Source: Bacteroidota bacterium (GTDB taxonomy: Bacteria > Bacteroidota > Ignavibacteria > Ignavibacteriales > Melioribacteraceae). From it: a stretch of 35,610 nt of DNA. The translations under genes were made by a program, and so were the position numbers. The first letter of the stretch is position 1. Each line of letters starts with the position of its first letter. Shown piece by piece: positions 1 to 8,144 of this stretch. A model generated the notes under the pieces. It searched no databases and had not been told where the DNA came from. It saw nothing but the letters and a program-made list of their open reading frames with translations. The DNA is taken from assembly GCA_021824635.1 (NCBI GenBank), contig JAKAKD010000003.1, positions 1 through 35,610 on the forward strand. Reading direction: 5' to 3'.

Positions 1-1364
1 GGACTGGATCTTTAACATCACTCTTGGGAATTTCAATTGTGTTCTCAGCTTCACGCCGATCGAGCTTACCAATGTATTTCCCATTTAAAAAGATTGTTGC
101 GTAATCGTGCAAATCTGTGATAGTAAGTATTCCGCTTTTGTGTCCGATCAGCTTTGTTTTATATAAAATAAATCCTTCGAATTGATTAAATGCCTCCATC
201 GGTTTCGGCTGAACGGATTGAATCGGTTGAGGAAGATTATCCCACACGCCCGAAAACGGTCCCATCTTAATTTCGGGAATCTCAATTGTTTTAATTGATT
301 TGGGTAAAGCCGGTAATTTTCCAACGTATTTGGAAATAAGATTTCTTAATGCAAAATATTTTGGAGTGGGAGAACCTTGTTCGTTAATCGGCGCATCATA
401 ATCATAACTCGTAATGTCGGGTTCATAACCTTTTCCGCCGGAATTGGCGCCCGCGGTAAATCCAAAATTTGTTCCGCCGTGCACAACGTAAAAGTTGAAC
501 GACTTTTTGTTGTCCATTAAAAATTTTACTTCTTTCATCAAATCAATTGTATCCGGTCGCGCCCATTTTTCGCCCCAATGAGTTAACCAACCCGGATAAG
601 TTTCGCTGCTGAATGCCGGGACACTTGGATTTCTTTTCTTTGCCTGTTCAAAATCATTTTGGTTAGAGCCGCTATCTAAACCGATTGCGGCGCCGTCAAT
701 GTTTCCGGCTTCAAGCATGTACGGTGTTGCGCCATCTGCGGTATAGAATGGAACATCAATTCCATTCTTAATCCAAATTTTACGGAGTGCTTCAAGATAA
801 TTTTTATCATTGCCGTAGCTTCCGTATTCATTTTCGATCTGAACCATCAATATTGGTCCGCCGTTTGTGACAAGAAGCGGCTTAACAATTTTTGAAAATG
901 TATTAATGTATCGTTCAACGGCAATCATGTAGCGCGGATCCATGCACCTAACTTTGATATCCGAAATTTTTAAAAGATATGGAGGAAGACCGCCGAAGTC
1001 CCATTCAGCGCAGACATACGGACCCCGGTCGCAATAGAACCCACATTCCTTCATCTTGTGCAATTTTAATAAAACTGGATATGTCCCGGTTTGCGGTTTT
1101 AAAATCAAATTTACCGGGAGAAGATTCGTGATAATTCCAGAAAATATATGCGGCAATTGTATTGCATCCCATTGCTTTCGCCATTTGAATTCGGTGGCGC
1201 CAATATTCTTTCGGCACTCTCGCCGGATGGATTTCGCCGCTTATCATTTGAACTGGTTATCCATCGAGCAGAAAATTATCCGGTGAGAGTGAAAATTTGT
1301 GTTTAGAAGTTTGAGCCGCCAGTGTTACGCATAAAAGTATTAATGAAAATAAAATTTTCTTCAT
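1..1364 (-). pseudogene. GH35 beta-galactosidase, disrupted and partial
   Basis: A glycoside hydrolase family 35 beta-galactosidase, read leftwards and running off the window edge, so the C-terminus is missing. The start ATG at 1364-1362 begins a signal peptide (MKKILFSLILLC). GH35 landmarks are clear: the M-I-S-G-E-I-H-P-A-R start of the barrel, R-P-G-P-Y-V-C-A-E-W, E-N-E-Y-G-S-Y-G with the expected acid/base Glu, S-S-E-T-Y-P-G-W with the expected nucleophile Glu, and H-G-G-T-N-F-G. Two lesions break the frame. A TAA at 1257-1259 (minus strand) sits where Lys is expected in L-L-D-G-K-P-V-Q (AAA to TAA). One extra base in the run of four C at 1023-1026 shifts the frame inside R-P-G-P-Y-V-C. 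It lies 37 bases after pxpA in the same direction, probably the last gene of that unit. Family assignment is very secure; true pseudogene versus assembly error is not settled. Confidence 0.88.
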
Positions 1365-1401
1365 ATGAAGTCCGTAGTTTTACCAAATCAAAGTGTTGGA
1401 A

Positions 1402-2160
1402 CTATATTCTAGAAATTTCTATTCCGGATTCTAAAAATTTATTTCTAATCTCTGTAAGAAATTCGATTGAATTTTCGGTATCGCTATGAATACAAATCGT
1501 ATCGGCATCAATCATTATTTCTTGACCGCTGACAGAGAATACTTTTCCTTCCTGTGCGATAAGAAGAGCCTGCTGTGCCGCTTCTTCCGGATCTGAATAG
1601 ACAGCATCTAAAAATTTTCTTGATCGGAGAGAGCCGTCATCTTCGTAACGGCGGTCTGCAAATGCTTCTGCCTCAACATTAAATCCTTCATTGCGCCAGA
1701 CATCAATCATTATTGAGTTTGCCAAACCATAAAGAATAAATTTCTTACTGATCTTAGAAATTCCGTTTGAAATAGCAATGGCGGTTTTTTCATCTTTTGC
1801 CGCTACATTGTAAAGAGCGCCATGAGGTTTTATGTGATTGACTTCAAATCCATTTGCATCTGCAATTCGAACAAACGATTCTACCTGATAATAAACAAAT
1901 TGTGTAATCTCTTCCGCTGAGAGATTTAATTCGATCCTGCCAAAATTTAACCGGTCGGGATATGATGGATGGGCACCAATTCCAACATTATATTTTTTAC
2001 AAAGCTTCATTATTTCAAGAATTGAATGAGCATCACCGGCGTGACCGCCGCATGCAATATTTGCCGATGAAATTAAACTGATAAGTTTTTCTTCGCTGCC
2101 GGAAATCAGAGCTTCCGGTCTTTCTCCGACATCGGAATTAATATCAATAACTCTTTTCAA
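1402..2160 (-). CDS. pxpA: 5-oxoprolinase subunit A (LamB/YcsF family)
   Basis: PxpA works with PxpB and PxpC in ATP-dependent opening of 5-oxoproline (pyroglutamate) to glutamate in the cytoplasm. The 252-residue length fits the family. The N-terminus D-I-N-S-D-V-G-E is the family's D-L-N-x-D-x-G-E, followed by S-A-N-I-A-C-G-G-H-A-G-D and I-G-A-H-P-S-Y-P-D, typical LamB/YcsF metal and active-site segments. The start is TTG at 2160: a GAGG ribosome binding site lies about six bases upstream and overlaps the stop of the preceding transporter gene. The nearby ATG is in another frame and soon hits a stop. It is separated from pxpC and pxpB by the MFS gene, all co-directional, which supports one operon. 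Function rests on family and neighbourhood. Confidence 0.95.
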   Translation of the reverse strand: MKRVIDINSDVGERPEALISGSEEKLISLISSANIACGGHAGDAHSILEIMKLCKKYNVGIGAHPSYPDRLNFGRIELNLSAEEITQFVYYQVESFVRIADANGFEVNHIKPHGALYNVAAKDEKTAIAISNGISKISKKFILYGLANSIMIDVWRNEGFNVEAEAFADRRYEDDGSLRSRKFLDAVYSDPEEAAQQALLIAQEGKVFSVSGQEIMIDADTICIHSDTENSIEFLTEIRNKFLESGIEISRI

Positions 2161-2168
2161 ACATTACC

Positions 2169-3398
2169 TCAAGTAAGTTGCTGACCCTTTGTTTCGGGCA
2201 GTAGGAATATAATTATTGCACCAAGCAAAAAGAAAAACGCTGTTAATGCAAGCGCACTTCCAATTCCGAAATGATCTGCGAGTGCGCCAATAATAAACGG
2301 TGCCAATGCGCTGAATGCTCTTCCAATATTATATGTAAATCCTTGTGCGGTGCCTCTTATATTTGTCGGAAAGAGCTCGGCTAGCATTGCGCCGAAGACG
2401 CTGAAATATCCGTGTCCGAAAAATCCTATAAGGGGACCAATCACGAGTAAAAGAATTTCATGACGTGCGAGCTGACCATAGAGCGGAACAAGCAGCGCGG
2501 CTGCAATTAAGAATGAGAGAAATACAGGCCGTCTTCCGAAACGGTCTGCAAGAAATCCGAATGATAAATAACCGAAGAACGCACCGATTTGCATCGGAAC
2601 AATCCATGTTGAGCTTTTTACAATTCCCAAACCGGCACCGCCTTGTTCAACCGGTTTCGATAGAAAAGAAGGCATCCAGGTAAACAAGCCCCAATAGGCA
2701 AAGAGGACTGAAGTTGTCAGAAGTGATGCGGTCAAAGTTTTTTTGAGTAACGGTTTTTTAAAAATAATTATAAGCGAATCAGTCATTTTTGTTTTATGAT
2801 CTTCTTTATTCTTAATCCATATCTCAGGTTCAGGAACGTTCCGCCGAATCCATAAAGTTAAAAACGCTGGAAGAATTCCAACTACAAATAAAATTCTCCA
2901 TCCAAACGCCGGTAAAATTATGGCAGAAATAATTGCTGCGAAAATATATCCGATTGCCCAGCCTGCTTGCATGATTCCAATTGCTTTACCCCGGTGTTCA
3001 GTCGGCCATGATTCTGAAACTAAAACCGAGCCGGCAGACCATTCGCCGCCCATTCCAAATCCAACAAGACATCTCCAAACTATAAGCATAATTACCGATT
3101 GTGCCGTAGCTGTCATCGCCGTAAAAATTGAATAACTAATTATCGAAAATACCAAAGCGCGCGCTCTTCCGATTTTGTCTGCGAGAGTGCCAAAGAAAAT
3201 TCCACCGATTGCAGATGCAATTAAAGTAACCGATGCGAGCGCGCCGGCTTCGGCAGAGCTTAATTTAAATTCGCTTTGAATTGCAGTAAGTGCGAATGCA
3301 TAAAACATTATATCCATTGCGTCCAGCATCCAACCCAGCTGCGCTGCAAATAAAGTTTTCCATTGATAGGATTGTATTGATTTTGACCAGTGTTCCAT
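2169..3398 (-). CDS. MFS transporter in the 5-oxoprolinase operon
   Basis: A 409-residue inner-membrane carrier with about 12 hydrophobic segments. The two MFS signature loops are visible: G-T-L-A-D-K-I-G-R-A-R between the second and third segments and the equivalent G-F-L-A-D-R-F-G-R-R-P in the second half. The N-terminal W-M-L-D-A-M-D motif and the overall pattern resemble the aromatic-acid/H+ symporter and NiaP-like sugar/acid groups, usually importers of small organic anions. It starts 8 bases after the pxpC stop and ends 8 bases before the pxpA start, so it is embedded within the 5-oxoprolinase operon. From that position I infer import of 5-oxoproline or a related acid; the substrate cannot be read from sequence. 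Confidence 0.9.
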   Translation of the reverse strand: MEHWSKSIQSYQWKTLFAAQLGWMLDAMDIMFYAFALTAIQSEFKLSSAEAGALASVTLIASAIGGIFFGTLADKIGRARALVFSIISYSIFTAMTATAQSVIMLIVWRCLVGFGMGGEWSAGSVLVSESWPTEHRGKAIGIMQAGWAIGYIFAAIISAIILPAFGWRILFVVGILPAFLTLWIRRNVPEPEIWIKNKEDHKTKMTDSLIIIFKKPLLKKTLTASLLTTSVLFAYWGLFTWMPSFLSKPVEQGGAGLGIVKSSTWIVPMQIGAFFGYLSFGFLADRFGRRPVFLSFLIAAALLVPLYGQLARHEILLLVIGPLIGFFGHGYFSVFGAMLAELFPTNIRGTAQGFTYNIGRAFSALAPFIIGALADHFGIGSALALTAFFFLLGAIIIFLLPETKGQQLT

Positions 3399-3406
3399 GT
3401 TTTATC

Positions 3407-4351
3407 TTATGCCAGAGTTAAAGACATTGGTGAAATTAATGATTCAAGATGCATTCTCATCTCGTACGCTTTTTCGATTGATACAAATGAGAATTGAATT
3501 TCATCGCGCGGGCGGAGTTGTCCAACTTTGTGAAGATGAGCCGAGATTATATTTGCAATTTTTGGATAGCCGCCGGTTGTTTGATGTTCAACGAATAAAA
3601 TAATTGGATTGCCGTCATGCGATACTTGTATTGCGCCTAACGATACTCCTTCTGTCACAATATCTTGATTGTTGATGTTAACTAATTTTGGTCCGTTAAG
3701 TCTAAGTCCCATCCGGTTTGTTTCTTCACTTACAGAGTAAACAGATGAGGAAAATAGATTAATAGTTTCGGTTGAAAAGAGATCGGTTTGAGGAGCATTC
3801 GTAACAAATATTTTTTCGCGGTTCATTAATTCAATCACTATTTCTTTTTTCACCTTTAATGGTTGAAGGTATTTGAAATTAGATCCGGCATAATTTAGCT
3901 CATCATTTTTTAATAATGCTCGTCCTTTGTATCCGCCTATGCCTGTGAGAAGGTGTGTGGAAAAACTTCCAAGAATTTTATCAACTTCAAATCCGCCTTT
4001 AATACAAAGATAACATCTGGCACCGGACTGCGTTGCACCAAAACTAATTGATTGTCCCGATCTTACAAAAATTGATTTCCACAACGGTATTTCTTTTCCG
4101 TCAATCGTTGGCTGAAAGTTAGAGCCGGTAATCGCAATTATAGTGTCTGAATCGAAAATAAATTCTCCTCCGACTAAAGTCATTTCAAGTGCAGGAGAGT
4201 TTTGATCGTTGCCGATTAATAAATTCCCAATTCTAAGCGATACCGCATCAGCCGCGCCGGATATAGAAATTCCGAGATTAGAGAAACCAAATCTTCCCAA
4301 ATCTTGAATTGTAGATTGAAACCCCGGCTTGATTACTTTCATTAACGGCAT
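3407..4351 (-). CDS. pxpC: 5-oxoprolinase subunit C (biotin-dependent carboxyltransferase-like)
   Basis: PxpC (KipA/YbgK family), 314 residues, the partner that forms the oxoprolinase core with PxpB. Typical features are the opening P-G-F-Q-S-T-I-Q-D-L-G-R, the S-G-A-A-D-A-V-S-L-R-I-G-N-L-L-I-G-N block and the glycine-rich L-T-G-I-G-G-Y-K-G-R segment. The ATG at 4351 is 2 bases after the pxpB stop, implying translational coupling; a second in-frame ATG three codons later (4342) is an alternative start. The MFS gene follows after 8 bases. Whether the complex is active here is inferred from the complete A, B and C set. Confidence 0.95.
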   Translation of the reverse strand: MPLMKVIKPGFQSTIQDLGRFGFSNLGISISGAADAVSLRIGNLLIGNDQNSPALEMTLVGGEFIFDSDTIIAITGSNFQPTIDGKEIPLWKSIFVRSGQSISFGATQSGARCYLCIKGGFEVDKILGSFSTHLLTGIGGYKGRALLKNDELNYAGSNFKYLQPLKVKKEIVIELMNREKIFVTNAPQTDLFSTETINLFSSSVYSVSEETNRMGLRLNGPKLVNINNQDIVTEGVSLGAIQVSHDGNPIILFVEHQTTGGYPKIANIISAHLHKVGQLRPRDEIQFSFVSIEKAYEMRMHLESLISPMSLTLA

Positions 4352-4353
4352 AA

Positions 4354-5052
4354 TTAATTCTTTAGTTGTTCGAATTCTTTTTTTGTAATTGGAACGAATT
4401 TAATTCTGTCGCTCATCTTTAATAGTGTTGGATTTTCATTCTCAGGTGAAAAAAGTCGTAATGGTGTTCTGCCGATAATGTTCCAGCCGCCGGGTGAAGA
4501 GATGGGATAAATTCCAGTATGATCTCCTCCGATTGCCACGCTACCAGCCGGCACCTTTAATCGTGGTGTAAGTAATCGTGGAGTAACAATTTCTTTTGGC
4601 ATTTCTCCCAGATATGGAAACCCGGGTGAGAATCCTAAAAAGTAAACTAAATATTCCGGCTGAGAATGAATTTGAATCACTTTTTCAATTGTAAGAGAAT
4701 TACGCTTAGCAACAATGGAAATGTCCGGCGCAAATTCTTCATCGTAACAGACCGGAATTTCGATTACTTCCGGCGGCGGTGTCTTTACAGAACGTTCTTC
4801 CGTCAATAACGATTTAATTTTGTCTTTTATTTCATTATGACTAATCATGAAAGAATCGAATGTAATTAGAATAGAATTATACGCAGGATGAATTGATTGT
4901 AAACCTCTAATTCTTGCTGAAGTGATAAGCACAAAAAATTTTAGAACTCTTTCATGGATTTCGCGCGATATTTCGTTCCCAAGTTTAATTAAAAGTGATC
5001 TGTCGCTTGCAAATTGAATATTGGGATATATTTCTAACTGTTGTTCAATCAT
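4354..5052 (-). CDS. pxpB: 5-oxoprolinase subunit B (KipI family)
   Basis: PxpB (KipI/YbgJ family), 232 residues. The hallmark G-F-S-P-G-F-P-Y-L-G motif is present, followed by P-R-L-K-V-P-A-G-S-V-A-I-G-G and the S-S-P-G-G-W-N-I-I-G-R-T-P block, all characteristic of the allophanate hydrolase subunit 1/KipI fold. In Bacillus the homologue was first described as a kinase inhibitor, but the set of A, B and C genes points to the metabolic role. It is the first pxp gene of the unit, 83 bases downstream of the GH92 stop, a gap with no convincing terminator, so read-through from the glycosidase genes is plausible. Confidence 0.95.
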   Translation of the reverse strand: MIEQQLEIYPNIQFASDRSLLIKLGNEISREIHERVLKFFVLITSARIRGLQSIHPAYNSILITFDSFMISHNEIKDKIKSLLTEERSVKTPPPEVIEIPVCYDEEFAPDISIVAKRNSLTIEKVIQIHSQPEYLVYFLGFSPGFPYLGEMPKEIVTPRLLTPRLKVPAGSVAIGGDHTGIYPISSPGGWNIIGRTPLRLFSPENENPTLLKMSDRIKFVPITKKEFEQLKN

Positions 5053-5135
5053 GATTTCACAAATTATTTGTTAGTAATTCTTAAAATCTATGTTAGGGTT
5101 TAAAATTCATTTAGTGGAGAAGTATTTTTAAAAAA

Positions 5136-8084
5136 TTACTCTATAATAACCTCGTCTGCAAAAATCCACGCTTTATTGCCGGCTCCTTTGTGCCACGGAG
5201 GACATGTGCCTATGTTCTTTGCCAAAATTTTTAAATAGCGTGCAGAAGTAACATCAACCTTTGCGGAAAATCTTTTGATCATCTGCTCGGAATTAGTAGT
5301 CGGAATATCATTAACAATATCGGCAACGCGTTTAAAATTAGTTCCGTCATCGGAAACAGAGAAGACAACTTCGCTCGGCAAAAAGATCCAAACATTAGGA
5401 TCATTCAAAAATCCCGCGGATAAATTTTTTATTGTTGTCGGTTTTGTTAGGTCAATAACGGCTTCCATATCGGCACCTTCAAATCCCTGCCATTCGCCAT
5501 TTTGAAAGTTTGTAGTGCCGAACCGTCCATCCGTTAATGCCATGCTTCCGCCGCCGTTGTATCTTTCATGAAAAGGTGTAGTATAGATTGCCGGCGGATA
5601 TTTAGATTTAATAAATGAAGAAGACATTGTAAAACTGCGTTCGTCGTTGTTTGTATATGAAAACGCCTTAATAGTTGTTGTCTGATAAATTGTAATTGGT
5701 TTTTCGTAAAGAGGTGAGCTAAAATCAGGTTCGCTTCCGTCAAGTGTATAGCGGATTTTTGTTTTTGGTGTTTCGCAATTTAAACTGACATTGAGTGATT
5801 GATAAAATGTTTCTCCGTTAGAAGAAACATAAGGCATCAAAACTCCTTCGTCAACCGGCCGCATTGAAAACAATTCCGGATCGCTGTTACTCCATGCTTT
5901 GTTTGGTTTTTCGTTCATAACAAAAATCATTTCTCCGCCCTTCATAATCTGTTCGTGTGTGATATATGGTTTTTCATAAGCGGTTCCATTGAACGATGCG
6001 ATCCGAATGAATTTATTCTGTTCGGAATTGTTTTGAGTGTTAACGACAAATTTATTCCCGTTTTCAAGATTGATTGTAACCTTATCAAAAATTGGCGAGC
6101 CGATCGCATAAGTATTCTGACCCGGTGTAACCGGATAAAATCCCATTGCAGAAAAAACATACCATGCAGACATTTGTCCGCAGTCGTCATTACCGCAAAG
6201 ACCATCAACTTTTGATGTGTACAAGTCTTTCATGATTTCACGAACGCGTTCTTGAGTTTTCCACGGGGCTCCAGCATAGTCATATAGATAAGCAAAATTA
6301 TGAGATGGTTCGTTGCCGTGAGCGTATTGCCCGATTAATCCTGAAATATCAGGCTGAAATCTTCCTTCGAGTTTATCGGATTCGTCGAAGAGTTCGTCAA
6401 GTTTCTTCACAAAATTTTCGTTGCCGCCGTGAAGCTCTATCAATCCTTTTATATCTTGAGGAACAAAAAAGTTGTATTGATAAGCATTAGCTTCCGTGTA
6501 CTGCTGTGTAACCGCTTTTGGTTCAAAAGGAGTTATCCAGGAGCCATCAGACATTTTTCCGCGCATAAATCCGGTTGATTTATCAAAGAGATTTTTATAG
6601 AAGAGAGATCGTTGATTATATTTTTCGTAATCGTCGTCTTCACCAATTGATTTTGCAAATTGAGCTATGCACCAATCATCATAAGAATATTCAAGAGTTT
6701 TTGAAACAGATTCGTTCTCTTTATCGGCGGGAATAAAACCGCGGTCACGGTATAATTTTTGCCCATGCTGATCACGTTCCGCGCTTGTTTTCATTGCTTC
6801 CAAAGCAGTCTTCGTATCGAAACCGCGTATTCCTTTCATGTAAGCATCAAAGATTACGGGTACGGCATGATAGCCGATCATGCACCATGTTTCGTTTGAA
6901 GCGAGTTCCCAAACGGGAAGCAGTCCGCCTTCTTTATATTTTGCTAAAAGAGTTTTTACAAAATCGCCAGCGCGTTTTTGATCTATGATTGTAAAAAGAG
7001 GGTGTTCTGCGCGGAATGTATCCCACAAAGAAAAGACGGTGTAATAATCATAACTTTTTGCAGTATGAATTTTTTTGTCCATTCCAATATATTTTCTGTC
7101 AACATCGGTAAACAAGTTGGGTGTTATCAATGTATGATAGAACGCGGTGTAGAAAATCTTTTTCTGGTCTTCATCATTTCCTTCAACTTGAATGCGGTTT
7201 AATTCTTTTTCCCAAATTTTCTCGGCATTTTGTTTTACTCCTTCAAAATCAAAATAAGGAATCTCTTTTTGAAGATTTTTTCTGGCGCCATCTATGCTAA
7301 CGGCAGAAATTCCAATGCGGACATAAATTACTTCTCCGTCTCCCGTAGCAAATCTGACATATCCCTTAACATCGGTTCCGGATGCTTCTGCATTTCCCTC
7401 ATTAATTTTTCCGTCTAACACCGTTCCGTAAATTGAAAACGGTTTGGAAAATTCAGCCACAAAGTAAACCGTATGTTCTTTAGCCCATCCGTGCGATTTG
7501 CGCATTCCTTCCACACGATTCATTCCAACAAATTTTATGTTCGACTCGCAATCATTATCGAGACCGTGTTTTAAATCAATAATTATGTTGGAAGTTGAAG
7601 ATTGAGGAAAGGTGTATTTGTGCAAGCCGGCGCGCATTGAAACAGTAAGTTCGGCTTTAACTTTGTAGTCAATTAAATAAACGCTGTAATATCCCGGAGA
7701 TGCGGTTTCAGATTCGTGAGAAAAACGGGAACGGTAACCATCGCCCGGTTTTCCTTTATCGCCCGGTTCAAATTTCAATTTACCGACAGTCGGCATAAAT
7801 AAAATATCTGCATAATCCGTTGCGCCCGTTCCGCTCAAGTGGGTGTGGCTAAAGCCCATGATTGAATTATCGGAATAATGATATCCGGAACACCAATCCC
7901 ATCCTTCAATTCCGGTATCAGGTGAAAGCTGCATCATTCCGAATGGAAGAGTCGCGCCGGGATATGTATGCCCGTGTCCGCCGGTTCCTATAAATGGATC
8001 AACGTAATCAATCAATTTTTTGTTTTGAGCATAAGATGTTGCTGCAAGAATAAACGAAAGAATAAGAAATATTTTTTTTATCAT
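5136..8084 (-). CDS. GH92 alpha-mannosidase, secreted, with C-terminal accessory modules
   Basis: A secreted GH92 exo-alpha-mannosidase (calcium-dependent, inverting family). I start at ATG 8084 rather than the upstream ATG 8096: it has a GGTGA-type ribosome site and begins directly with a signal peptide ending S-Y-A-Q, giving 982 residues. The N-terminal sandwich carries Y-V-D-P-F-I-G-T-G-G-H-G-H. The catalytic barrel has the E-A-N-A-Y-Q-Y block near residue 530 (expected general acid Glu) and G-N-D-D-C-G-Q-M-S-A-W-Y near 630 (expected catalytic Asp residues). After the catalytic part come a chitobiase/hexosaminidase C-terminal-like module (I-R-Y-T-L-D-G-S-E-P, about residue 780) and a discoidin-like (F5/8 type C) module from about 840 to the end. 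It lies 60 bases after the GH20 gene. The exact linkage cleaved cannot be told from sequence. Confidence 0.95.
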   Translation of the reverse strand: MIKKIFLILSFILAATSYAQNKKLIDYVDPFIGTGGHGHTYPGATLPFGMMQLSPDTGIEGWDWCSGYHYSDNSIMGFSHTHLSGTGATDYADILFMPTVGKLKFEPGDKGKPGDGYRSRFSHESETASPGYYSVYLIDYKVKAELTVSMRAGLHKYTFPQSSTSNIIIDLKHGLDNDCESNIKFVGMNRVEGMRKSHGWAKEHTVYFVAEFSKPFSIYGTVLDGKINEGNAEASGTDVKGYVRFATGDGEVIYVRIGISAVSIDGARKNLQKEIPYFDFEGVKQNAEKIWEKELNRIQVEGNDEDQKKIFYTAFYHTLITPNLFTDVDRKYIGMDKKIHTAKSYDYYTVFSLWDTFRAEHPLFTIIDQKRAGDFVKTLLAKYKEGGLLPVWELASNETWCMIGYHAVPVIFDAYMKGIRGFDTKTALEAMKTSAERDQHGQKLYRDRGFIPADKENESVSKTLEYSYDDWCIAQFAKSIGEDDDYEKYNQRSLFYKNLFDKSTGFMRGKMSDGSWITPFEPKAVTQQYTEANAYQYNFFVPQDIKGLIELHGGNENFVKKLDELFDESDKLEGRFQPDISGLIGQYAHGNEPSHNFAYLYDYAGAPWKTQERVREIMKDLYTSKVDGLCGNDDCGQMSAWYVFSAMGFYPVTPGQNTYAIGSPIFDKVTINLENGNKFVVNTQNNSEQNKFIRIASFNGTAYEKPYITHEQIMKGGEMIFVMNEKPNKAWSNSDPELFSMRPVDEGVLMPYVSSNGETFYQSLNVSLNCETPKTKIRYTLDGSEPDFSSPLYEKPITIYQTTTIKAFSYTNNDERSFTMSSSFIKSKYPPAIYTTPFHERYNGGGSMALTDGRFGTTNFQNGEWQGFEGADMEAVIDLTKPTTIKNLSAGFLNDPNVWIFLPSEVVFSVSDDGTNFKRVADIVNDIPTTNSEQMIKRFSAKVDVTSARYLKILAKNIGTCPPWHKGAGNKAWIFADEVIIE

Positions 8085-8144
8085 GATGTTCACCATTTGG
8101 AAAAGTTTCTCAGCAATAAAAATTTTCGAAGCATGTTTATCAAA

